This document shows positions 52,501-58,608 of a DNA stretch of 64,000 nucleotides, one piece after another. Made by a program: the position numbers and the translations under genes. The notes below the pieces were generated by a model that worked only from the letters and a program-made list of their open reading frames with translations, was not told where the DNA came from and made no database searches. The stretch covers positions 434,001-498,000 of the forward strand of contig NZ_QHHQ01000002.1 of NCBI RefSeq assembly GCF_003258595.1, written 5' to 3'. The first letter of the stretch is position 1, and each line of letters opens with the position of its first letter. Source of the DNA: Acuticoccus sediminis (GTDB lineage Bacteria; Pseudomonadota; Alphaproteobacteria; Rhizobiales; Amorphaceae).

Positions 52501-53824
52501 AGTTCTTGGTGTAGAACGTCTTCAGCTCGTCGTGGAAGAAGACGGAGAACTCGCGGAACGCGCGGTAGGCCGGCTCGACCGTCGGCGCCATCCCGTCGGT
52601 GTCGTCCCGGCAGTTGGCGCCCGGCAGGCGTTCGTCGCACCAGATGATCGCGCTGACGTCGGTGTGCACGAGCTGCACGTGCCTGGCGCTGGCGAAGGCC
52701 TCCTGCCCGGCGTCGAGCGCGTGCGCCATGTTGAGGATCGGAACCCCGCCCGCGCCGATCGCCTCGTAGTCGATGGCGCCCCGCCGCGCGTGGCGCGGGC
52801 CGTTCGGGTCCACGGGCCAGGCCGTGTCGAGCGCGTGGGCGCTGACCTGGCTGCGGTACCAGCGTGAACCGGCCCGCTCGGCGAGGACGGCCCCGAACGC
52901 CCCGTGGACGATGGACCCGCCGTCACCCTCGCCGCCCGCCGGCGCCGCCAGCGAGGCGAAGAAGTAGGTCCCCTCCTGGTCGATGCCGTAGAGGCAGTGG
53001 AAGCTCTCGCCCGGCGGCACGGCGCCGGTCCCGCGGCAGGCGGGGTGGACGTCGGCCTCGCCGGGGAGCGGCTCCGGATGAAGGCCCTGCGCCACGAGGT
53101 TCACGAGCCGGGTCTGCGGCCAGTCCGGTTCCGCCGCGGGGAGATTGTCGCCAACGCCGTTCTGCGCCGCCTCGGCGCCGAGGCAGTCCGCCTCCGTATG
53201 CTCGATCCACCGCTTCTCGTTCGCCGCGGGCTCGCCGTCGCGCCTCGGCGCCTCCCGAACGTGGACCCGGACCTTGCGGCGTCCCGCGTCGTGCGGCTCC
53301 GCGGCCTTGCAGAAGTCGGAGGAGAAGTCCGGCGCGTCCGGCAACGCGAGCAGGTTTTCCACCTTCACGAGCAGCTTGTCGCCGACGTTGACCCTGAGCA
53401 CCATCGGGCGAGGCCGCTCGCAGTCCTTCAGCCGCACGTCGCCGGGCGACAGGTCCCCGGCCACGGTCTCCGTCCCGTCCTTCCCGTCGCGGCACAGCGT
53501 GGCATCGACATGGCCGGCGTCACTGCCGTCCGGGGCCGCCGGCGCGAGGTCGCGGCGCAGCGCGAAGATCATGCCGAACGGGTTGTACGAGCCGAACCGG
53601 TTGTAGACGAGCGTCTGATCGAGCGCCGCGAGGTCGGCGCAGACCACACGCCCCGTCCCGTCCGCGGTCACACCCATGCAGGCCGCCTCGAACGCTTCCT
53701 CCGCCGCCGTCTCGGCCGTCGCCGGGCCGGCGGCCGGCGCCGAAATTGCCCCAATCATGGTCAGGAGGGAGAGGGTCGCTGCCTGGACATGCGCGCGCGG
53801 ACTGAATCGGGCAATGGTCATCAT
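46577..53824 (-). CDS. Giant secreted multicopper oxidase, MnxG/McoA type
   Basis: The 2415-residue protein has a Sec-type signal peptide (about 1-38, no twin arginine). Copper motifs are visible: HVFHLHAHQW (537-546) and FHCHLYPHFAQGMWELW (606-622) give type 1 and type 3 ligands, including Cys608, His613 and Met618. HIHLVKFD (1072-1079) and FTHDHFGPSSIQQHG (1183-1197) give further histidines, and QHTFNVVGQPF (1555-1565) marks another cupredoxin-like unit. The HCH motif comes early, not near the C-terminus as in laccases, as known for giant manganese oxidases such as MnxG and McoA. The last 700 residues hold no HCH motif. Two adjacent ATGs (53824, 53821) could both start it. Oxidation of Mn(II) or another metal outside the cell is the leading hypothesis. 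Confidence 0.88.
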   Translation of the reverse strand: MMTIARFSPRAHVQAATLSLLTMIGAISAPAAGPATAETAAEEAFEAACMGVTADGTGRVVCADLAALDQTLVYNRFGSYNPFGMIFALRRDLAPAAPDGSDAGHVDATLCRDGKDGTETVAGDLSPGDVRLKDCERPRPMVLRVNVGDKLLVKVENLLALPDAPDFSSDFCKAAEPHDAGRRKVRVHVREAPRRDGEPAANEKRWIEHTEADCLGAEAAQNGVGDNLPAAEPDWPQTRLVNLVAQGLHPEPLPGEADVHPACRGTGAVPPGESFHCLYGIDQEGTYFFASLAAPAGGEGDGGSIVHGAFGAVLAERAGSRWYRSQVSAHALDTAWPVDPNGPRHARRGAIDYEAIGAGGVPILNMAHALDAGQEAFASARHVQLVHTDVSAIIWCDERLPGANCRDDTDGMAPTVEPAYRAFREFSVFFHDELKTFYTKNFRELAQFGQLAGVRDGFGINYGASGMGPMVLANRKGIGPAAECMECLYEEFFLTSWANGDPALLEWYADDPSNVHHSYLNDPVVFRNFHAGPKETHVFHLHAHQWFAGNDPNRGSYLDSQTVGPQQGFTYNIYHGGLRGVNGGDKGWWDTAGSGNRNRTIGDSIFHCHLYPHFAQGMWELWRVHDVFEDGTRRLPDGQADEGLSVDFRPDNAHRRTGSVDRISGRWLAPDPATGDGLGTPIPALVPLPGEPLPLIPTYADDGDVDADGQLSAEAATPMPGYPFYIAGQPGHRPPQAPLDIARNFGPSPGLDGTIDGRSAVDTAGEPQWLDGGLGRHVVADRSERKMGIEVPETVADGTPVKALEGERREAFAAQLVAKAFALGDLSAKLTRANIETLSHWGTRLERAAMGFHWNGHLYEEDGKSGTALKLASVVAAPSPTGGAASHGVAFTEGGYPTTRAPLPGDTAAPAPTALFGVNASPPKPGAPFADPCGVGIAARAPFRSDGILTATTRGPDPFVKGLIDGEDFIPDPMLNGFRRYEVSAVQLDMIVNRAGWHDPQARIDVLTAEAGRYKDGPPWRVSPKISDSEEPFFFRALSGECIEFRHTNELPKELELDDFQVKTPTDTIGQHIHLVKFDVTSSDGSGNGFNYEDGTFAPDELLVRRCAARAAVGGTVTGEGSLTPAGEAECKAAEEPGQEHWRKVRAASPELFQTTTQRWFADPILSIADNGDTVDRTMRTVFTHDHFGPSSIQQHGFYAALVVEPGTHHSGEWSEGSQVPSHYLPSVCPSEKQASDADEGCVGPLPDTDRLTSVAWGSKPWEGTRKRIVTTRNAADAERFSGAFEHPNYREFALSIADFALLYDPRQRTPHSLIANVAKEGKDPGTLEGMAKLWCEALWRLQPWAMENVCLTPPVRDETTSRSYPGEVPPAWVAGGVNRDDHHKWWYVGDLFRGSSEIDALRKHLVAYRQMAAGGNGEKPGAHAAMAQPIAAPERPESISVDHHDPYLVNYRGAPIPLRVGTKEKDGSASPDCALKPMTIAGREPEGKSPVVEALENRSFEECSVAYQRTDAEGGDLGLALSSRLHGDPETPVLQAYHDDRIVLRMIQGAQEVQHTFNVVGQPFKRNIDQHWMRGMQPLGVSGRFKDSPNLQARCFERDELINTRPSQYRLWLDGVPERLKSDGLMTDDEIGWWALYEEALAECDNAEGFSFAQEIGISEHFEMQGSLRFDVGLSAEATEFAAIPAGDDLSADGVPMRSSDYFYSFGTVDALWNGAWGLIRIFEDEDAKDPNTLAVAPSPGTDPAAIGERLLTLPRVKPENVAVADDARSENGLACPIPDPQKGETQRIVETAIVAVETRRVFPDQDGTRYGEKLTDPDGLFLALLSPADLGVLSLGDGGGFGALTADGVIEAIRAAYDEQPEPFVLRVTAGDCLRLRLLNLMGEAKEPAMRDLLGDALLPRIVTLNNDPTPEVDDDFDGTGRSVGLLEPLPDTGHGLPSNANLRPSARLALSLGLPGLDLIRDVPAGYGYNKPALEGGRGGVRVSNVIVAYAGRVRSALPSDPGAARDALAFGAEDRLAARITPDTLGLSGDAPLGITVASAQGSEQGLATVLGRGYVVTLARGGETVTLTGPAAAPDRDATLFTAADGTGTGNRADITEVLATQLKAALLEALDEYTHFIPYAFGAVPVHPAADVITQGPHGLFGAIDVTPVTWTAVGDTGVHCDADAGDGWVRCAAGYARPEGQGNAMTYSAEAEDGETVRLREFVLFWQDGLNLWDSDKPLPWRWKDAPSSGGPVRDADGRTAMMVPDCGICDDSYDLGEAGVSYMSPGFHRVLRELLPGTDLGAEGTIRRHQDLNAYRFPADYLVAAPETMNLRAETGEQLVIRVVHPGGRARQRAFAMNGYSYLDLFPGFGFPRSALLAPGKAISAWLWPAATKGVAVWHDGPLFLRSAGTWGLLTVSDAASAGTATR

Positions 53825-53874
53825 CAGATCAATCAGCCAGTTAAGTCTTGATGCGAAATGCGGTGGTCGGCAAA

Positions 53875-53897
53875 ATTATACTTAATGCTATCATTAA
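53875..53897 (-). promoter_or_regulatory. Promoter and dyad of the multicopper oxidase operon
   Basis: Read leftward, 53880-53875 is a perfect TATAAT -10 hexamer, about 50 bases before the oxidase start. Directly upstream is the dyad TTAATG-CTAT-CATTAA (53882-53897), which fills the -10/-35 spacer. No good -35 hexamer is present, so activation by a regulator bound at the dyad is likely. The whole gap 53825-53944 is far richer in A and T than the genes around it and also serves the divergent protease gene. Confidence 0.6.
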
Positions 53898-53944
53898 TAC
53901 TGGATATTGCCAAACGGCTGCGAGCCGAGCATTGAGAGAGCCCG

Positions 53945-56827
53945 ATGCCAGCATTTCATGACATCAGAAAACTCGTTGAAGGATTTGAAGATTTCCCGGC
54001 ATTGCTGGGGCAGGATGCGCCCGGTATTGCACGAATTCGATCGATTATTTCCAGTGAGCGTCCCGTGGCCAGACTCGGCGCCACGGGGATCCCCGATTCT
54101 GTCCCCGACGAGATGACCGAGCTGCCTAAGCTTGGCGAGTGGGCGGGTTTCATCGCCCTCGCGTCGGCCTCCGTCGGCCAGATCCGGGTCGAGGTCGGCG
54201 GGCGGACGTTCGCGGTCGGCACGGCCTTCCGGGTCGGCAATGACGACCGCCGCGTCGCGACGGCGGCGCACGTCGTCGGCACGATGCTGCCACACCAGAC
54301 GTCGATCGCGGCCGGGATCGACCCAGTGCCGAAGCGCCGGGACGTTCCGTCCGCCTTCCTCCCGGCTCACGTCTTCTTCGAAGCGGCGGAGGCCGACGGC
54401 CGGGCGTTCGCGGCCGAGACCGTCGACGTCGAGGCGGTCGAGCTGCTCTCGGCGGACTACGACATCATGATCTGCCGGCTGGCGGCGGATTCGCGGCGCC
54501 CCTCGCTCCGCCTCGCCGACCCCGGTCAAGCGGGGGAGGACAGGCCGATGTGCGTCGTCGGCTATCCGATCACGCCGCGAACGGCCGACAAGGCCCTCTA
54601 CGACAAAGTCTTCGGGGCCGCGCCGCAGACGCCGGCGGAGGCCGCGATGGAGCCGCGCAAGTGCGCCTCGCCGGGGCTCATGAAGCGTCACGGCACCCGC
54701 TTCAGCACCTCGCACGACGCCACCACGCTGCCCGGCAGCTCGGGATCGCCCTGCATCGCGCTCGACGATGGCGGCGTGGTCGGACTTCACTTCCGCGGCC
54801 GCCAGTCGAGCGGCGATCTCAACGCGCTGCGGCATCTCGCACTGCTGGCGGAGACGCCGGAGCTCGCCGAGCGGATGGATCTCGCGGCGAACGGCCCGCC
54901 GTCCGCGCCGTTCGGCGGGAAGGCGGCGACCTGGACCTCCCGCCAGCCCGACGCGGCGCCCGACGACGGGGGGACGGACGAAGGCGCGGTCCCGTCCGGC
55001 GCGCCGCCCGCCTTCAGCGCGTCGCCTGCCGTGCTGGCCGACCGGCGGGACATTCGCGACCGCCACTACCGCCCCTCGCTCATCAGGGCGGAGGCGAGGG
55101 TGTGCCCGGAAGCCGGCACGCTGCACCTCCTGGAGCAGCAGTCGGACGGCGACTGTGTCGGCTACGCGATGGCCGCTGCCATCAACCGGCACCTCACCCA
55201 GCAGAACCGCCTTCCCCCCGGCGGGGTCAGCGCGCGGATGATCTACGAGATGGCCCGCGCGCACGACGAGTTCGTCGACGACCTGCCCGCCGGGACGTCG
55301 CTGCGCGGCGGCATGAAGGGGTTCTTCCACAACGGCGTCTGCCCCGCGGAGCTGGTGCCGAAGACGCCAGCCTTCCACCTGACGGTGGAGATGGCCAAGG
55401 CGGCGCGCAGCGTCGCCCTCGGCGCCTACTACCGCCTGTCCGCCAGCCTTTCCGACTTCCAGATGGCGATCCAGGAGGTCGGTGCCGTCGTCGTCTCGGC
55501 CCGGCTCCATTCCGGCTGGGCGGAGCCGGTGGACGGGCGCATCGTGAACACGGGCGAGCGGCGCGCCGGCCACGCCTTCGTGCTCGTCGGCTACGACTCC
55601 GAGGGGTTCCTCGTCCAGAACTCCTGGGGGCCGGACTGGGGGGGCTTCGACGGACTGAAGGGCGTCGCCCACTGGAGCTACGGGGACTTCGCCCAGAACG
55701 TGATCGACGCCTGGGTCCTGCAGCTCGCCCCGTCCGCGCCGCAGGCGCACAACATCCAGCTCCGCGCCTATGGGCCCGACGACCCGGCGACCGACGCGTC
55801 CCCGCCCGACCCGCTCGCCGCGCTCCCCGAGCCGCGCCGCAGCGCGATCATCGGGCATATCGTGCATGCCGAGCGCTCGGGCCTCGTCGATCTCGATCGG
55901 CTCGGCGCGGGCCAGGCGACGCTCCGCGAGACCGCCATGTGGCTCGCCGACGACGAGAGCTGGGAGCGCTATCCGCGGCTCGTCTTCGTCTTCCATGATC
56001 CGTTCCTGGGAGCCGAGGCGGCGGCGCGCCTGACGATGCACACGGTCGAGCGCTTCAAGGCGGCCGGCACCTATCCCATCAACGTCCTCTACGGCGCGGA
56101 CGAGCTCAGGTCGCTGACCGCCAGGATGCGCGACGAGGCCGACTTCTGCCGCAAGATCTCCGGCGGAGCCGCGGACCTCACCGCCTACCTCGACCGGCGG
56201 GCGCAGGTGGTGGCGAAGCCGATGCTGGAAGGCTATGCCACCGGGCTGACGGAGGCCGCCGCGCCGGGCGGCGCGCTGTGGCGCGTCCTCGCCTCGATCG
56301 GCTTCGAGGCCTTCCGACGCCCGAAGCCGAAAGGAGGGGAGGACAGGCGCGCGGTCCATGTGGTGGCGTTCGGACTCGGATCGTTCGCCGCGCAGGTCGC
56401 GATCGCCAGCCTCGCCGATGCGGGGTTCTGCCACGACCACGCCCACGCGTTGCCTCTGGGCGCGGCCCCGTCCGATCCCGGGGCGCCGCGGCGCAAGGCG
56501 TACAAGCTGGGGTCGGTCAGCCTGCTCGCGCCCGTCGCACCGCTGTCCGCTCACGGCGACGGCGACCCCTGGTGGATCTGGCCCAAGCGCGAGCCGGCCG
56601 TCTACACGCTGGGACCGGACCGCCCGTCCGGCGCGGCGATGCCGGGGTACCGGGGGGACTGGGGCGACCTCGTCTCCGCCCTGCTGCCGGCTACCAGCCA
56701 CCGCCCGCGTGGCGCCGATCAGGGCGCGGGGCGGCTCGCCGAGCTCCTCATCGACGGCAGCGTCCTCAACGACGTGCTGCGCAGGATCACCGGCGGGGAC
56801 TCGCTGGCGCCGCTGAAGCGGTTCTAG
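53945..56827 (+). CDS. Trypsin-like/papain-like double protease with alpha/beta-hydrolase-like C-terminus
   Basis: The 960-residue protein lacks a signal peptide and should be cytoplasmic. After about 60 helical residues comes a trypsin-fold domain with His109 (ATAAHVVG), Asp173 (DYDIMI) and Ser266 (PGSSGSP). A linker of about 60 residues leads to a papain-like domain with Gln398, Cys404 (SDGDCVGYA), His543 (GHAFVLVGY) and Asn559 (VQNSWGPDWGG). Residues about 620-950 resemble an alpha/beta hydrolase, but the nucleophile elbow reads AFGLGS, with Gly where Ser is expected. Both protease triads are complete. Its gene is divergent from the oxidase operon, 120 bases away. I know no characterised protein with this order of domains. 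Confidence 0.85.
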   Translation: MPAFHDIRKLVEGFEDFPALLGQDAPGIARIRSIISSERPVARLGATGIPDSVPDEMTELPKLGEWAGFIALASASVGQIRVEVGGRTFAVGTAFRVGNDDRRVATAAHVVGTMLPHQTSIAAGIDPVPKRRDVPSAFLPAHVFFEAAEADGRAFAAETVDVEAVELLSADYDIMICRLAADSRRPSLRLADPGQAGEDRPMCVVGYPITPRTADKALYDKVFGAAPQTPAEAAMEPRKCASPGLMKRHGTRFSTSHDATTLPGSSGSPCIALDDGGVVGLHFRGRQSSGDLNALRHLALLAETPELAERMDLAANGPPSAPFGGKAATWTSRQPDAAPDDGGTDEGAVPSGAPPAFSASPAVLADRRDIRDRHYRPSLIRAEARVCPEAGTLHLLEQQSDGDCVGYAMAAAINRHLTQQNRLPPGGVSARMIYEMARAHDEFVDDLPAGTSLRGGMKGFFHNGVCPAELVPKTPAFHLTVEMAKAARSVALGAYYRLSASLSDFQMAIQEVGAVVVSARLHSGWAEPVDGRIVNTGERRAGHAFVLVGYDSEGFLVQNSWGPDWGGFDGLKGVAHWSYGDFAQNVIDAWVLQLAPSAPQAHNIQLRAYGPDDPATDASPPDPLAALPEPRRSAIIGHIVHAERSGLVDLDRLGAGQATLRETAMWLADDESWERYPRLVFVFHDPFLGAEAAARLTMHTVERFKAAGTYPINVLYGADELRSLTARMRDEADFCRKISGGAADLTAYLDRRAQVVAKPMLEGYATGLTEAAAPGGALWRVLASIGFEAFRRPKPKGGEDRRAVHVVAFGLGSFAAQVAIASLADAGFCHDHAHALPLGAAPSDPGAPRRKAYKLGSVSLLAPVAPLSAHGDGDPWWIWPKREPAVYTLGPDRPSGAAMPGYRGDWGDLVSALLPATSHRPRGADQGAGRLAELLIDGSVLNDVLRRITGGDSLAPLKRF

Positions 56828-56903
56828 CGCCCCGCCCCGGATCGCCCCGGCCGTCAGCGGACAGGCTGCGGCAGGTCGGGCCGGTCGTCGGCGGCGCGGT
56901 GCG

Positions 56904-57584
56904 TCATCCCATGCCGGAGGCGTCCCTGCGGGCGGCCGCGCGGCGGCGGTCGTCGTTGAGGCTCCAGAGGGCGATGCCGCCCCATACCGTGCAGTAGGCG
57001 AGGCCCGCGGCGATCACGAGCCAGCCGGGGAGCGGGCCGATCCGGGCGCGTTCGACGAACTGGCCGAAGGTGTGCACCGGTTCGGGATGAACCGACAGCT
57101 TGCCGGCGTAGGCGAGCGTCTGGATGAGCAGGATCCAGAAGTAGTTGCGTCGGATCCTGCGGCCGATCGCGACGATCATCGAGACGTGGTAGCGCGGGTG
57201 CCAGTAGTCGTTGGCGAGCGTCTGCTGCCACCCGTCCTCCAGATGCAGGTCGCCGTCGGTCAGCATCGGCGCGAAGAAGTGCTTCTCCATCCAGCGGCAC
57301 CGCGCGCGCCAGACGTTGAAATAACGGTAGCGCCGCGCCTCGAGCATCAGGAAGAAGTGGATGAGGATGCCGACGAGGATCAGCGGCAGCGCCGACGCCT
57401 CCGGCGAGGCGAACGTGATCGAGAGCGCCACCCCGAGCGTGACCACGGCCCAGTTCGTTGTGGTGTCGAGCCGCGTGCGCCAGATCGTCGAGCGGTAGAC
57501 CTCCCCGCGGTAGAGGTGCGCGACCGCGCCGATTTCCGCCACGGTCAGGTCCTTGCGCATCTTTGCCGGGTCGCCTTCGGCCAT
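56904..57584 (-). CDS. DUF2270 family membrane protein
   Basis: The 226-residue protein carries the DUF2270 signature LYRGEVYRSTIWRTRLDTTTNWAVV near residues 24-48. Two hydrophobic segments follow at once (about 46-62 and 66-82), with another pair near 150-165 and 190-210, so four membrane helices are likely. The function of the family is unknown. The ATG at 57584 is preceded by GGGGGAG at good spacing and is preferred over one at 57611. It converges with the double protease gene and is not in an operon. Confidence 0.8.
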   Translation of the reverse strand: MAEGDPAKMRKDLTVAEIGAVAHLYRGEVYRSTIWRTRLDTTTNWAVVTLGVALSITFASPEASALPLILVGILIHFFLMLEARRYRYFNVWRARCRWMEKHFFAPMLTDGDLHLEDGWQQTLANDYWHPRYHVSMIVAIGRRIRRNYFWILLIQTLAYAGKLSVHPEPVHTFGQFVERARIGPLPGWLVIAAGLAYCTVWGGIALWSLNDDRRRAAARRDASGMG

Positions 57585-58108
57585 GTCTCTCCCCCGGCGG
57601 TCGCCCGCCATCCGGAGGGGAGCCTACCACAAAGCGCTCGCGGCGGACGGGGACGGCCCCCGCGACGATCGGATGTCCCGGTCGCGAACCCGTGGTCCGC
57701 GCTTACCGGCAGAGTCAAAAGGGAGGCCTGATGGCGACGTCGAATTGTGTAGGGCAGGGCGGTGTAGCGGCCTGCCGGCGCCGGTCCCCTCGGGTCCCGG
57801 CGGTCCGGAGCGCCGGGCGTGCGCGACAAATGTGATCCGAAGACCGGGGAATCGGCGACATCATGCAGGTCAACGACTATATGGTGGCGCGGAACGCTCG
57901 GCTCAGGGGTGCATCCTCTGTGGCCAGGGGGGGCGTCGAGCGCTTGACGGTGCGGGTCGGCCACCGGGCCGTGCGTCCGTCCGCGGTCGGCTCGAACGCA
58001 CTTGACCGGCGTCCACTCGATTGCTGCAGGATCGGATCACGTGACCGCTCCGGGCCGTCCGGAACTAAGGAGACGGCATTGGGCTCTTCGATCTGATATG
58101 ATGAGGGT
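57585..58108. other. Intergenic region without a supported gene
   Basis: This 524-base gap is lower in coding character than its surroundings. Short open frames occur but none has a convincing ribosome site together with normal composition. It contains GC-rich inverted stretches (about 57765-57820) and the palindrome TCACGTGA (58037-58044). Promoters for the leftward DUF2270 gene and the rightward export genes must lie here, but I cannot assign them. Confidence 0.5.
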
Positions 58109-58525
58109 ATGAAGGACATCGCCGAACGCCAGGGCACCGTTGATCGCGCGAATGGCTCCGGCCGTTCGTACGTCCGCGCGGCCGCCGTGGTGCTCGGGCT
58201 GGCGTTCCTCTACGTCGGCGTCGCCCTCGGCGCGCCCACGCCGAACCTGCGGTCCGTCCATGGCGAGCAGTCGCTCCAGGCCGAGACCGAGACCCGCTAT
58301 CTCTTCGCGAGCCGTGGCGACGCCCGCCTGACCGTCGCGTTCGAGCGGAGCGACTCGCGCCTTCCGCTCCTTTCCGGCGCCCCGGTGATCACACCGGCCA
58401 TCGCCGACCTTCCCCCCTCCGCCGCGCACGCGATCCGGGCGAACGCGCCCCGCGCGCCGCCGGCCTGCGCGGCCGAGCGCCGCCACGCGCACCAGTCGCG
58501 CGCTCCCCCGTCCGTCACCGCCTGA
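58109..58525 (+). CDS. Small hypothetical protein with one membrane segment
   Basis: The 138-residue frame encodes a polar start, one hydrophobic segment (about 23-41, VRAAAVVLGLAFLYVGVAL), and an alanine- and proline-rich tail. I recognise no family. The GAGGG before the ATG is too close for an ideal ribosome site, and a competing frame exists on the other strand. It lies 83 bases before secDF in the same direction. It is not YajC, the usual SecDF neighbour. Treat it as tentative. Confidence 0.45.
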   Translation: MKDIAERQGTVDRANGSGRSYVRAAAVVLGLAFLYVGVALGAPTPNLRSVHGEQSLQAETETRYLFASRGDARLTVAFERSDSRLPLLSGAPVITPAIADLPPSAAHAIRANAPRAPPACAAERRHAHQSRAPPSVTA

Positions 58526-58608
58526 TCTTCGACGACTTTTGATCATGGCGCGCTCATGCGGCCGCTCGGTTCCGGGCGGTCGGCGATGGCGCTTGCACGG
58601 ACACACTC

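Noticed and set aside
53882-53897. CueR/MerR-type operator
   Set aside because: The position fits, but the sequence lacks the ACCTTCC-like arms of copper-responsive MerR sites; kept only as a generic dyad.
53894-56701. Leftward open frame of 935 codons opposite the double protease gene
   Set aside because: Antisense of a protein with two complete protease triads; composition typical of a shadow frame.
57863-58096. Short 77-codon frame in the gap before the hypothetical gene
   Set aside because: No ribosome site, odd composition and no motif.
58037-58606. Leftward 189-codon frame over the small hypothetical gene
   Set aside because: Arg/Gly/Ala-rich, no ribosome site, no motif; it overlaps the promoter side of secDF.
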